DNA of 64,000 nucleotides. Source: Flavobacterium pectinovorum (lineage in GTDB: Bacteria; Bacteroidota; Bacteroidia; Flavobacteriales; Flavobacteriaceae). The position numbers and the translations under genes were made by a program. Every line of letters begins with the position of its first letter. Position 1 is the stretch's first letter. The notes beneath the pieces were generated by a model that searched no databases, had not been told where the DNA came from, and saw nothing but the letters and a program-made list of their open reading frames with translations. This document shows positions 8,944 through 17,005 of the stretch, one piece after another. The stretch covers positions 930,001 through 994,000 of the forward strand of contig NZ_FRBX01000001.1 in the NCBI RefSeq assembly GCF_900142715.1, in the 5' to 3' direction.

Positions 8944-9965
8944 TAATTCACCTCTTTCTTAACCATTTTCCAACTTCCTTTTTCTTTAGAATAAGTTTCA
9001 GTTATAAAAACATTTTTAGCCTCTTTTCCTTCAAGTTTAATTGCTTCGATATAAGTTAGTACAGCCGTATTTTCATCAGAAGAAACAATTCTGAAATCTT
9101 CGGTATTTAAAGATTCATTTTGCTGTGATAAAAGTCTCAATAATGGTTCTTCTTTAATGTATTTTGTTAATTCAGAAGTAGAAACAGGTCCATTGTGAGT
9201 AGGGTAAATTGTTTTTACTTTGTTATCTAATGCAATTTTCTCGATTAGTTTTAAATTTTGATCTGCGAGTTGTCTGTTTTCATGATAAAAATGTTCTCTT
9301 ACATGATGACCGTCAGGTGCTAAACCTCCGCCTTGCGCTTTAAATGTGCCTACGAAAGCATCTCCAACAAAAAGATTATCGCCAATCAAAATCAATAAAT
9401 CTCCCGGAGTGTGTCCGCCTTTTATTGGAATTATTTTTCCATCAAAGCCATATTTTTTAAGATCGATATTGGCATTTTCGACAATAATATCCGGCGTAAA
9501 AGCGGGATAATCTAAGTCGGAATACTGGCGAAGTCTTGTTCCCCAAATGCTCACATCTTCAGATTTTGATAATTCGGTTTTGCCTGAAGTAAATTTGTTT
9601 AAATCGGCTTTGCTTCCGGCAATTTTGGTTTTGAAATTTTGCTGCAGAAATCTCGCATTTCCTGCATGATCGCCGTGTCCGTGTGTAACAATGGCAAGAG
9701 CAATATTTTCGGGTTTAAAACCTAATTTTTTGATAGCACTTATCAAACTATCCTGATATCCGGCAACGGGAACTCCGGTATCAATTAAAATCAGTTTTTC
9801 TGAATTTCCTTTTACCAGATAAGCTTCAGTAAAATAGTTCTGAATATGGAAAATCTCAACTTTACTATTGTCTTTGTTTTGTGCCGTAATGCTGGAAGTG
9901 ATAAATAAAAACCATAGTAATAATGAAAATATTCTCGTATGGTTTGGGTAAATTGTCTTTTTCAT
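8943..9965 (-). CDS. Metallo-beta-lactamase-fold hydrolase, exported
   Basis: The ATG at 9965 is chosen because it starts a signal peptide (MKKTIYPNHTR...LLLWFLFITSSITAQ); the frame extends further upstream without a better start. The product is about 340 residues. The zinc-binding motif is THGHGDHAG, followed by the second His region IKGGHTPGDLL, the Asp in FVGDAF, and the last His in YPTHNGP, so both metal sites look complete. An extra C-terminal segment of about 70 residues (TEDFRIVSSDENTAVLTYIEAI) resembles an NTF2/SnoaL-like add-on. The fold covers lactamases, glyoxalases and lactonases; the substrate here is unknown. The Crp regulator lies 102 nt upstream on the same strand. Confidence 0.88.
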   Translation of the reverse strand: MKKTIYPNHTRIFSLLLWFLFITSSITAQNKDNSKVEIFHIQNYFTEAYLVKGNSEKLILIDTGVPVAGYQDSLISAIKKLGFKPENIALAIVTHGHGDHAGNARFLQQNFKTKIAGSKADLNKFTSGKTELSKSEDVSIWGTRLRQYSDLDYPAFTPDIIVENANIDLKKYGFDGKIIPIKGGHTPGDLLILIGDNLFVGDAFVGTFKAQGGGLAPDGHHVREHFYHENRQLADQNLKLIEKIALDNKVKTIYPTHNGPVSTSELTKYIKEEPLLRLLSQQNESLNTEDFRIVSSDENTAVLTYIEAIKLEGKEAKNVFITETYSKEKGSWKMVKKEVN

Positions 9966-10067
9966 TTTTATTTGAATTAAATTATTTTGTCGGTATTGAC
10001 AATGCAAATTTGAGACAGAATAAAACGAATAAAAATGAACTGGTTTAGGAAATAAGGTTGAACTGGT

Positions 10068-10655
10068 TTAACTTTTTGAAGTTTTTCTGTTGCGAATTTT
10101 ACTTAAATATTCGGTACTAAAACCAAGATAAGAAGCCAAAGCATATTGCGGAACGCGTTTTGCAATTGCCGAATATTTGCTCATGAATTCGTCGTAGCGT
10201 TCTTCGGCCGTTTTGGTAAAATTAGATAAAAGTCGTTTTTGATGAAAAGCCAAGGAACGCTGGGTAATAATGCGTTCGAATTTTTCAAGTTTCGGAATTT
10301 CCTCCAAAAACTTCTGTTCGTCTTCGTATTCAATTTGAATTAAAACAGAATCTTCCAGAGCTTCTACAAATAAAGTTGCAGGTTCCTGATAAATCAAACT
10401 GCTGTAATCAGAAATCCACCAATCTTCGATAGCAAACGAAAGTGTATGTTCTTTTCCTTCATTATCGACCAAATAACCTCTAAATGCGCCTTTTACAACA
10501 TAACTTTTGTGTTTGCATACAAAACCCGGCTGCACGATAAACTGTCTTTTTTTGACTTTGGTAATCTTCAAAAAAGTCGCCAGATGCGTTTTTTCAGCGT
10601 CTGTCAAATCAACGTATCTTGATATATAGTCTATTACGGGTTGTACTTCTTTCAT
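10068..10655 (-). CDS. Crp/Fnr-type regulator with cyclic-nucleotide-binding fold
   Basis: The protein has 195 residues: an N-terminal cNMP-binding beta-roll (residues about 20-120: QFIVQPGFVCKHKSYVVKGAFRGYLVD, TLSFAIEDWWISDYSSLI) and a C-terminal helix-turn-helix (RVPQYALASYLGFSTEYLSKIRNRK). The beta-roll lacks the canonical cAMP-contact Arg-Ser pair, as is usual for this Bacteroidetes subgroup, so the ligand is unknown. A TATCTTTG -7 element sits 4 nt before its ATG. It is co-oriented with the MBL hydrolase. Confidence 0.9.
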   Translation of the reverse strand: MKEVQPVIDYISRYVDLTDAEKTHLATFLKITKVKKRQFIVQPGFVCKHKSYVVKGAFRGYLVDNEGKEHTLSFAIEDWWISDYSSLIYQEPATLFVEALEDSVLIQIEYEDEQKFLEEIPKLEKFERIITQRSLAFHQKRLLSNFTKTAEERYDEFMSKYSAIAKRVPQYALASYLGFSTEYLSKIRNRKTSKS

Positions 10656-10659
10656 GTAA

Positions 10660-10667
10660 CAAAGATA
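10660..10667 (-). promoter_or_regulatory. Candidate -7 box (TATCTTTG) for the Crp-type gene
   Basis: On the minus strand TATCTTTG matches the Bacteroidetes -7 consensus TAnnTTTG and ends 4 nt before the start codon at 10655. No convincing -33 TTG is visible at the right distance, because the upstream DNA is the GTTTCAGG repeat. If used, the transcript would be leaderless or nearly so. Confidence 0.45.
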
Positions 10668-10683
10668 AAAAAGAAAAGGGTTT

Positions 10684-10812
10684 GTTTTGTTTCAGGTTCC
10701 AAGTTTCAATCTTTGTGGACAAACTAAGAACAAAACCCGACAGGTTTTTAAAACCTGTCGGGTTTATTGAGCAAAGTGAAAACTTGAAACTTAAAACTTG
10801 AAACAAAAAAAC
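10684..10812. repeat. Composite intergenic repeat with 33-bp hairpin
   Basis: The outer arms TTGTTTTGTTTCAGG (from 10684) and CTTGAAACAAAAAAAC (to 10812) surround a 33-bp hairpin at 10733-10765 (AAACCCGACAGG / CCTGTCGGGTTT) identical to that at 8878-8910. It sits between divergent regulators, so it is not simply a terminator. Confidence 0.85.
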
Positions 10813-10836
10813 TTATTAATTTTTATTTGATTTTCA

Positions 10837-10844
10837 TAACTTTG
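10837..10844 (+). promoter_or_regulatory. Candidate -7 box (TAACTTTG) for the AraC-type gene
   Basis: TAACTTTG fits TAnnTTTG and ends 4 nt before the ATG at 10849, the same unusual spacing as for the ArsR and Crp genes. A -33 element is not obvious. A leaderless mRNA would follow if this box is functional. Confidence 0.45.
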
Positions 10845-10848
10845 CAAA

Positions 10849-11721
10849 ATGAAAGAGCAAAGCGTATGTCAGGCAACAGAACTCGGAATTAACGATTTAA
10901 AGTTAAAAGGGTTTAAAGTTTATGAGATAAATGGTGATGTAAGTAAAATTCCAACCTATAACCGCAGGGATTATTACAAAATTTGCATTAATACCAGCAA
11001 AAGTCTTATTCATTATGCAGATCGGGGAATCGAAACTGACGGAACTATTTTGTTTTTTGGAAATCCGCATATTCCATATTCGTGGGATACACTTTCACCT
11101 ACTTATGAAGGATACGCCTGTGTTTTTACCGAAGATTTTTTAAAGGTAAACGACCGTTCAGAAAGTCTTCATGAGTCGCCTTTGTTTAAAATAGGCGGAA
11201 CTCCAATTTTCTCATTATCAGATCAACAGAAGGTTTTTGTTGATTCTCTTTTTGTAAAAATGATTGAAGAACAAGAAACAGATTATGTTTTTAAAGATGA
11301 TTTAATGCGCAATTATATCAATTTGATTTTGCATGAATCGATGAAAATGCAGCCGTCAGAAAATTTCTTTAAACATAAAAATGCTTCTTCACGAATAACT
11401 TCTTTATTTCTGGAATTGCTGGAAAGACAATTTCCCGTTGAAACTAAAGATCAGCCACTTGTTTTAAAAACTCCACAAGATTATGCTCAAAGTCTTGCCG
11501 TACATGTAAACCACTTAAATCGTTCGGTTAAAGAAGTGACCGGAAAACCTACTACAGCCCATATTACTGAACGAATTATTGGTGAAGCCAAAGCCTTGTT
11601 ACAACACACAGATTGGAGTATTGCCGACATCGGTTATTCACTTGGATTTGAATATCCGAGCTATTTTAATAATTACTTTAAAAGACTTACCGGAACAATT
11701 CCGAAATCGTTAAGAATGTAA
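10849..11721 (+). CDS. AraC-family transcriptional regulator
   Basis: The protein has 290 residues. The N-terminal half (about 1-170) is a cupin-like ligand-binding domain (IHYADRGIETDGTILFFGNPHIPYSW). The C-terminal part (about 195-290) carries both helix-turn-helix motifs: TPQDYAQSLAVHVNHLNRSVKEVTG and WSIADIGYSLGFEYPSYFNNYFKRLTGTIPKSLR. Flavobacterial homologues commonly sit beside oxidoreductases. Here the two cupins and the zinc alcohol dehydrogenase follow on the same strand and are its probable targets (inference from position). The ligand is unknown. Confidence 0.92.
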   Translation: MKEQSVCQATELGINDLKLKGFKVYEINGDVSKIPTYNRRDYYKICINTSKSLIHYADRGIETDGTILFFGNPHIPYSWDTLSPTYEGYACVFTEDFLKVNDRSESLHESPLFKIGGTPIFSLSDQQKVFVDSLFVKMIEEQETDYVFKDDLMRNYINLILHESMKMQPSENFFKHKNASSRITSLFLELLERQFPVETKDQPLVLKTPQDYAQSLAVHVNHLNRSVKEVTGKPTTAHITERIIGEAKALLQHTDWSIADIGYSLGFEYPSYFNNYFKRLTGTIPKSLRM

Positions 11722-11905
11722 ATTGTTTCATATTCTTAATTTTTTGTTTGATTATTGTTATCTCGGGTTCGCTTTACTAAAGTAATTTTGCGTCGAAATA
11801 ATTAGTATTAATCCTTTATCGGTTTTCTGCAAACTAAATAAAACTTCTTAAAGCACATTCTTGCTTTGCTGATTTAGTTTTCCCGATAGTAAAAAACAAA
11901 TAATT

Positions 11906-12316
11906 ATGAAAACTACAGAAAATCAATTAAATGAAATTTTTCCTAAAGGCGATTTGGCTTCGGCAGATTACTTTACGGGAAAAGCCTGGGTTAAAATGCT
12001 GGTGCCAAACGACCCAATTTTAAATACTGCAGTTGGTAATGTCGTTTTCGAACCCGGTGCAAGAAACAATTGGCACACACATCCCGGAGGACAAATTTTG
12101 ATTGTAACGCACGGAACAGGTTACTATCAGGAAATTGGAAAACCAATTCAATTGCTAAAGGAAGGTGATGTGGTAAATATTCAACCCGAAGTTAAACATT
12201 GGCACGGAGCATCTCCAGAAAGCGAATTTACCCATATTGCCATCAGTACAAATACTCAACTGGGAATTGTAGACTGGCTTGAGCCTGTAACTGATGAACA
12301 ATATAATAGTTTTTAA
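11906..12316 (+). CDS. Small cupin-domain protein (metal-binding)
   Basis: This 136-residue single cupin domain contains motif 1 NWHTHPGGQILIVTHGTGYYQE and motif 2 DVVNIQPEVKHWHGASP. The metal ligands (His-x-His, Gln/Glu and a later His) all look present. Such small cupins often accompany aldo/keto or alcohol dehydrogenases in AraC-regulated clusters. The reaction, if any, is unknown. It is followed after 24 nt by a paralogue, so they are probably co-transcribed. Confidence 0.88.
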   Translation: MKTTENQLNEIFPKGDLASADYFTGKAWVKMLVPNDPILNTAVGNVVFEPGARNNWHTHPGGQILIVTHGTGYYQEIGKPIQLLKEGDVVNIQPEVKHWHGASPESEFTHIAISTNTQLGIVDWLEPVTDEQYNSF

Positions 12317-12340
12317 TAACCAAACTCAAAACCAATTATT

Positions 12341-12748
12341 ATGTCAACAACTTATTCTACCGTTATCGAAGAAGGGAAAGTTCCCAATACTTATATGACT
12401 GGTGATGTTTCCTATAAAAAACAAACCAGCGATATTCACCCTGAAAATACAATGATCAAAGAAGTAACCTTTGAACCTGGCGCAAGAAGCAACTGGCACG
12501 TAAATGCAAGTTTGCAATTGCTTATCGCGACAAACGGAATTGGTTATTTTCAGGAAAAAGGCCAAGCAATACGATTACTTCATAAAGACGAAGTGGTTAC
12601 TATTTTACCGGGAATAGAACATTGGTACGGTGCAACGCCATTTAGTAAATTCTCTTACATCATCATCATCACAGAAGTTGATAAAGGCTCAGGAAGCTGG
12701 TTACAAAGCGTAACCGATGAAGAGTATTTTAGTTACGGAGTGAAATAA
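12341..12748 (+). CDS. Degenerate paralogous cupin
   Basis: This 135-residue protein is clearly related to the preceding cupin (FEPGARSNWH, GIGYFQEKG, WYGATP, and matching ends: SWLQSVTDEEYFSYG against DWLEPVTDEQYNSF). In motif 1 the His-Thr-His-Pro becomes His-Val-Asn-Ala and in motif 2 His-Trp-His becomes His-Trp-Tyr, so at least two metal ligands are lost. It may be a non-catalytic partner of the first cupin. The pair looks like a tandem duplication followed by divergence. Confidence 0.85.
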   Translation: MSTTYSTVIEEGKVPNTYMTGDVSYKKQTSDIHPENTMIKEVTFEPGARSNWHVNASLQLLIATNGIGYFQEKGQAIRLLHKDEVVTILPGIEHWYGATPFSKFSYIIIITEVDKGSGSWLQSVTDEEYFSYGVK

Positions 12749-12875
12749 GATTCTAAGATGCTGAGTTGCTAAGGTCCTAAGTTTTAATCTTTGCGACCTG
12801 GCGCCTTTGTGGCTATAAAAAGTAACCTGAAACCTGAAACAAAGAAAACCTGAAACAAATTTAAACCCCCTTAAA

Positions 12876-13928
12876 ATGGAAACAAAAAACATAAAAGCCT
12901 TTGGTACAGAAGCTGCTGAAGCACCTTTACAAACATTAGACATCAAACGAAGAGGCGTATTGGCACATGATGTTGAAATCGAGATTTTATATTGTGGAAT
13001 TTGCCATTCTGATTTGCATTCTGCCCGTAACGAGTGGCACGGGACTATTTATCCAATTGTTCCCGGACACGAAATTGTGGGAAGAGTTACAAAAGTTGGC
13101 GAGCATGTAAAAAACTTCAAAGTGGGTCAATTAGCCGGAGTAGGCTGTATGGTTGATTCTTGCCGAGAATGCGAACATTGTAAAGAAGGCCTGGAGCAAT
13201 TTTGTGAGCCTGGAAATACATTGACATTCAACTCTCCTGACACTCATTTGGGCGGACAAACTTTTGGGGGTTATTCTGAAAGTATTGTTGTTGATGAAAA
13301 TTATGTGTTGCATATTTCAGATAAACTTGATCTTGCCGGAGTTGCACCTTTACTTTGTGCCGGAATCACGACTTATTCTCCGTTAAAACACTGGAAAGTA
13401 GGTCCAGGACAAAGAGTAGGAGTTGTGGGTATTGGTGGTTTAGGACATATGGGAATCAAATTAGCGAAAGCTATGGGCGCTCATGTTGTTGTTTTTACGA
13501 CTTCATTATCTAAAACCGAAGATGCAAAACGTTTAGGCGCAGATGAAGTTGTTTTATCTACAGATCCTGAACAAATGGCAAAATATGCCAGAAGTTTACA
13601 CTTTATTTTAGATTGTGTTTCGGCTCAGCATAATATAGACGATTACCTAAATTTATTGAAAGTAGATGGAAATATGGTTTTGGTTGGCGCTCCAATGGAA
13701 CCACTTCCTGTAACGTCTTTCAGCCTTTTAATGGGAAGAAGAAGCTTCGCTGGATCAAACATTGGTGGAATTGCAGAAACTCAGGAAATGCTGGACTTCT
13801 GCGCCCAACACAACATCACCGCAGATATTGAATTAATTGGAGTAAACGATGTAAACAATGCTTACGAAAGATTACTTAAAGGAGATATTAAATATCGTTT
13901 TGTGATTGATATGGCTTCTTTGAAATAG
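12876..13928 (+). CDS. Zinc-dependent NAD(P)-alcohol dehydrogenase, YahK/CAD type
   Basis: The protein has 350 residues. The catalytic zinc site is CGICHSDLH with GHEIVGRV. The structural zinc site is the four-cysteine loop in VDSCRECEHCKEGLEQFC. The Rossmann glycine motif is GIGGLGHMGIKLAKAMGA. The sequence resembles the cinnamyl-alcohol-dehydrogenase-like broad-specificity aldehyde reductases (YahK, YjgB) that reduce aldehydes with NADPH. It follows the two cupins on the same strand, separated by a GTTTCAGG-type spacer. An aldehyde-detoxification role under the AraC regulator is inferred. Confidence 0.94.
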   Translation: METKNIKAFGTEAAEAPLQTLDIKRRGVLAHDVEIEILYCGICHSDLHSARNEWHGTIYPIVPGHEIVGRVTKVGEHVKNFKVGQLAGVGCMVDSCRECEHCKEGLEQFCEPGNTLTFNSPDTHLGGQTFGGYSESIVVDENYVLHISDKLDLAGVAPLLCAGITTYSPLKHWKVGPGQRVGVVGIGGLGHMGIKLAKAMGAHVVVFTTSLSKTEDAKRLGADEVVLSTDPEQMAKYARSLHFILDCVSAQHNIDDYLNLLKVDGNMVLVGAPMEPLPVTSFSLLMGRRSFAGSNIGGIAETQEMLDFCAQHNITADIELIGVNDVNNAYERLLKGDIKYRFVIDMASLK

Positions 13929-14054
13929 GTTCAAAGTAGCAAAGGGACATAGGTTTAGAGATTTTTAAACTTTGTGGTAGAAATAGACAAACTAACTAAA
14001 CTAAACTAAACTAAACCTTTGAACCTATGCAACTCTGTACCTTTGTCCCTTAAA
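13927..14054. repeat. Inverted repeat with (CTAAA)n tract after the dehydrogenase
   Basis: AGGTTCAAAG (from 13927) pairs with CTTTGAACCT (around 14017-14027), and further words (CAAAGGGAC / GTCCCTT) extend the pairing. Between them, at about 13994-14017, lies a tandem CTAAA repeat of roughly four copies. There is no coding potential. Confidence 0.7.
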
Positions 14055-14064
14055 GAAAAAAAAT

Positions 14065-14098
14065 AAACCCCTTAAGCAATTCAACTCTTAAGGGGTTT
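14065..14098. terminator. Bidirectional intrinsic terminator
   Basis: The perfect 12-bp stem AAACCCCTTAAG (14065-14076) / CTTAAGGGGTTT (14087-14098) has a 10-nt loop with A-rich and T-rich flanks. It serves the convergent dehydrogenase (+) and DUF4142 gene (-). Confidence 0.85.
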
Positions 14099-14127
14099 CT
14101 CAAAAAAAAATACCAGTACCAATTATT

Positions 14128-14715
14128 TTATTTTTTATCCAGATTTTGTTTTAGCATTTTGGCATGTTCTAAATGTGCTGTTAAACCAGCGATATTATTA
14201 GAAGCCCAAAGTCTAATATCTGCATCTTTTGCGTTTTCAGAAGCTTTTTTAAGCTTATCAATTGCTTTTTCATGACCATCAATCATCATGTCAGCAAATT
14301 TTTTGTCGAAATCAACACCAGTTTTCTCGTTTAGTTTATTGTATTCTTCCTGACCATCTTCAGTTAACGAAGTTGGTAACGTAAAGTTTTTTGTTTTAGC
14401 CAAAGCACTTACTTCAGATGCTGATTTAGTGTGCTCATCAACAAGCATTTTACCAAAACTTTTTACCTCTGCATTTGTACTTTTAGTTTGCGCTAGTTTT
14501 CCAATTTCGATTTCAGCTAGGTTAATTTCAGCCTGATCTACCAAAAATTCAGAATCATCTTCTTTGCTGTCGATAGAGTCAAATTTAGCTTCGTTAGCAT
14601 CTTCAGCAACCTCTTTTGGATCTTCTTGTTTAGTTTCGTTTTTGCAAGAATTTAAAAATATAATGATTAGTCCGGCGCCTAAAATAACTTTTCCTGCTAA
14701 TAGTAACTTTTTCAT
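14128..14715 (-). CDS. DUF4142 lipoprotein
   Basis: The protein has 195 residues. A lipobox follows the N-terminal hydrophobic segment (LIIIFLNSCKNE), so it is probably a lipoprotein. After an acidic linker (about 25-55), residues 60-195 form the DUF4142 helical bundle: AEINLAEIEIGKLAQTKSTNAEVKSFGKMLVDEH ... KFADMMIDGHEKAIDKLKKAS ... HLEHAKMLKQNL. The domain is ferritin-like in predicted fold and has no established function; it often appears among stress genes. It is monocistronic. Confidence 0.88.
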   Translation of the reverse strand: MKKLLLAGKVILGAGLIIIFLNSCKNETKQEDPKEVAEDANEAKFDSIDSKEDDSEFLVDQAEINLAEIEIGKLAQTKSTNAEVKSFGKMLVDEHTKSASEVSALAKTKNFTLPTSLTEDGQEEYNKLNEKTGVDFDKKFADMMIDGHEKAIDKLKKASENAKDADIRLWASNNIAGLTAHLEHAKMLKQNLDKK

Positions 14716-14896
14716 GATTTTATGGTTTAAATGTTATGATGTAAAATTATATAGGATGTAGATGGAATGTTTTACAGCATTTTTAGATAATGTTACAGGA
14801 TTTCAAGATTGAGGTTTTGATTTGAATAAACCGTATAAATACTTAGTGCTAATTTTTAATTTATAACTACACTTGCTGAGGATTTAATTATAGCGA

Positions 14897-14912
14897 TTAC
14901 GGTTTTCCATAA
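14897..14912 (+). promoter_or_regulatory. Dyad TTACGG-TTTT-CCATAA (site 1)
   Basis: This 16-bp imperfect palindrome lies 51 nt before the lipoprotein ATG at 14964. Very similar sites occur at 56956-56971 and 60873-60888, upstream of the operons flanking a two-component system. It is proposed as a response-regulator binding site. Confidence 0.5.
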
Positions 14913-14963
14913 ACTAGCTGGAAATTGAATTATGATATTTGTTTAATTAAAAATATTCTCATT

Positions 14964-15443
14964 ATGAAAAAAATCGTATTCTCATTTATTATAATTATAT
15001 GTTTGTCTTCTTGTAATCAAGTAAGAACTGAAAAACCAATAATATCTAAAAACCAGATTGTAATTAATCTTAAAAATATTGCAGGGAAAAGAAAACTAGA
15101 TGTTGATAAAATATTAGGAAAACCAGATAATGTTGAAACTTTTAAAGAAAGTAGTACTCCTTGTAAAGATATACCTTGTGAAAAAGCCTATTATCAAAAA
15201 GACAAATTTGAGATAATATTTATAGATGGAAAAGCAGATTGGATTACTGTTAATGATTTATCTCAATATGATTTTGATGAAGAAAATATTAAACTACTCG
15301 GACTTTCTATTGCTACGCCAGATTTCAAAAATCCACAAGATGTAATTCGCTGGAAAAATATTGAGAATATTAATGAGATCAATATTTTCAACGATGGATC
15401 AAATAAAATATCATATGCTTACATTAAAGTTGTAACGAAATAA
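14964..15443 (+). CDS. Small hypothetical lipoprotein
   Basis: The ATG at 14964 is preferred over the frame's earlier start because it opens a lipoprotein signal (MKKIVFSFIIIICLSSCNQ). The product is about 160 residues. No family is recognised. A Cys pair (STPCKDIPCEKAYYQ) and a following strand-rich segment (KFEIIFIDGKADWITVNDL) suggest a small beta domain. It opens a run of same-strand orphan genes and has the TTACGG dyad upstream. Confidence 0.7.
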   Translation: MKKIVFSFIIIICLSSCNQVRTEKPIISKNQIVINLKNIAGKRKLDVDKILGKPDNVETFKESSTPCKDIPCEKAYYQKDKFEIIFIDGKADWITVNDLSQYDFDEENIKLLGLSIATPDFKNPQDVIRWKNIENINEINIFNDGSNKISYAYIKVVTK

Positions 15444-15467
15444 TTATTATTAAAAAAAGGATTGAAT

Positions 15468-15965
15468 ATGGAAACAACGATTAAAGAAATTAGTGGAAAT
15501 GCAGTTATTCCATTACTTAATGTTTCAAATAATGGGGCTAAAAAAATAAAAGAATTCTTTATCAATTGCTCTGAATTGGAAGATTATAATCATGTTGATA
15601 TTACAGAATCTGAAAAACATAAAACATTATATAAAGAATTAAAAGAAATGGATGGGCCATGTCTATATTTTTTTGAAATTCTATCTGATAATCTAACATC
15701 TGATATAATTGATAAAATAAAAGAATATTCAAATAGTGAAAATTCCAAATCAATTCCTGCGATAAAAAAGACTATTCCAGAAAGTAAAATACTTTATGTA
15801 GGCAAAGTTAAGCGTCACTTTTGGGGAAGATTAATTCAACATTTAGGTTTTTATAAAGTAAATAGAACTCAAGGACTTCAATTATTCTATTGGTCAAAAC
15901 AGTTAAATTTGAATATTAAAGTAACAGTTTTCGAATTCGAACCAGAAATGATTAAGCATAAATAG
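15468..15965 (+). CDS. GIY-YIG-like nuclease-fold protein, short C-terminus
   Basis: The product is about 165 residues, starting at the ATG at 15468 (a TTG lies 6 nt earlier). Residues about 60-160 resemble a GIY-YIG domain: GPCLYFFEIL for the GIY strand, KILYVGKVKRHFWGRLIQHLGF for YIG plus the conserved Arg and His. The usual terminal Glu plus Asn-bearing segment is cut short at FEFEPEMIKHK. That suggests truncation or a divergent member. It lies 24 nt after the lipoprotein gene. Confidence 0.6.
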   Translation: METTIKEISGNAVIPLLNVSNNGAKKIKEFFINCSELEDYNHVDITESEKHKTLYKELKEMDGPCLYFFEILSDNLTSDIIDKIKEYSNSENSKSIPAIKKTIPESKILYVGKVKRHFWGRLIQHLGFYKVNRTQGLQLFYWSKQLNLNIKVTVFEFEPEMIKHK

Positions 15966-16021
15966 TTAATGAGAAGGAATGTCATAATATTTATTATATT
16001 TTTATATTAGCAAATAAATAA

Positions 16022-16522
16022 ATGACATTGAAAATAAACTATACTTTAGATCGGGAAGATTATAAAAAAGCAGGAACAGAATTAATTACGAAAAGGTACA
16101 TATTTCTGATAACTTACTTTTCTCTGGTTTCAGTTATAGTGAGTTATACATTTGTATACAAAGACTTTAATTGGTCGGAATTTTTATTTATTTCAGCTAT
16201 TTTTTTCTTTTTTGCCTTGATTGTCATTAGTATTATTCCTGATTTAATAAAACATTCAAAAATCAAAAAACTAATAGATTCACAACCTGATTTATTAGGG
16301 GAAAAGTCTTTAGAAATAAAACCAGATGGAATAGAATTTAATAATTTTTATAACAATGTTGTCAAAGTGTATGAGTGGCATACTATTAAAAAGACATATA
16401 TCACGAAAAATTACAGTTTTATAACTTTAAAAAATAGGACTTCATTTATCATTAAAAATGAAGATTTAAAAGAATCTGATTTTATTAAAGAATTAAAATC
16501 AAAAATTAAAACTTCTTTTTAA
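16022..16522 (+). CDS. YcxB-like two-TM membrane protein
   Basis: The protein has 166 residues: two transmembrane helices (about 27-47 and 53-75), then a cytoplasmic beta-rich domain with EIKPDGIEFNNFYNNVVKVYEWHTIKKTYITKNYSFI. This pattern (LxIxxDGIExx...Wxxixk) matches YcxB-like proteins, which have no known function. It belongs to the run of small envelope genes at 15-18 kb. Confidence 0.7.
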   Translation: MTLKINYTLDREDYKKAGTELITKRYIFLITYFSLVSVIVSYTFVYKDFNWSEFLFISAIFFFFALIVISIIPDLIKHSKIKKLIDSQPDLLGEKSLEIKPDGIEFNNFYNNVVKVYEWHTIKKTYITKNYSFITLKNRTSFIIKNEDLKESDFIKELKSKIKTSF

Positions 16523-16569
16523 AAATTATATTCTTTACGTTCTCGCAACAGCAGAAAAACCGAATCAAA

Positions 16570-16971
16570 ATGAAAAACCTACTTAGATTATTGTTATTAA
16601 TTTTCTTCTCGAATGCTCTGATAAGCTGCGATCCTTCACAGCATATTTCATTTATAAACAAAACAGATTTTGATGTAAAGATTAAAATTAATTTAGATCC
16701 TAAAGTAAAAGATATTCAACTTTATCAAAATGCAGAAAATGATTCGATTGTTTATAATTTAAAGAAAAGTGACACCGCTACAATTTATTGTGGAATTGGA
16801 ACCTGGTCAACTAACGAAACTGTAAAATTTGCCAATTCGATAAATAATCTTGAAATTGAAACAAAAGACACTAAAACTATTTACAAGTCTAAAAAAGCCA
16901 TAAAGGATATTTTAGATAAAAACATAAAAGGTATTTTGGTAAAAAGTCTTATAGAGATTAATATTGAATAA
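16570..16971 (+). CDS. Small hypothetical lipoprotein
   Basis: The product is 133 residues with a lipobox (NALISCDPS). The rest is beta-rich (HISFINKTDFDVKIKINL, IYCGIGTWSTNETVKF) with no recognised domain. It is 47 nt after the YcxB-like gene and probably anchored in the envelope. Confidence 0.65.
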   Translation: MKNLLRLLLLIFFSNALISCDPSQHISFINKTDFDVKIKINLDPKVKDIQLYQNAENDSIVYNLKKSDTATIYCGIGTWSTNETVKFANSINNLEIETKDTKTIYKSKKAIKDILDKNIKGILVKSLIEINIE

Positions 16972-17005
16972 AGAGATACTAGTAAAAAACAAACAAATAG
17001 AAACC

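Noticed and set aside
11755..11790. Promoter TTG...TAATTTTG ahead of the first cupin
   Set aside because: The -7 match at 11783-11790 is good but the nearest TTG is 25 nt away, outside the usual spacing, so I did not call it.
11815..11832. Fourth copy of the TTACGG dyad (TATCGG-TTTT-CTGCAA)
   Set aside because: Both arms deviate from the other three sites, so it is not counted as a regulon member.
12749..12875. Possible small RNA or tRNA in the cupin-dehydrogenase spacer
   Set aside because: The sequence is explained by repeat words (TTCTAAGATGCTGAGTTGC and GTTTCAGG-type copies), and no cloverleaf or CCA-type end is visible.
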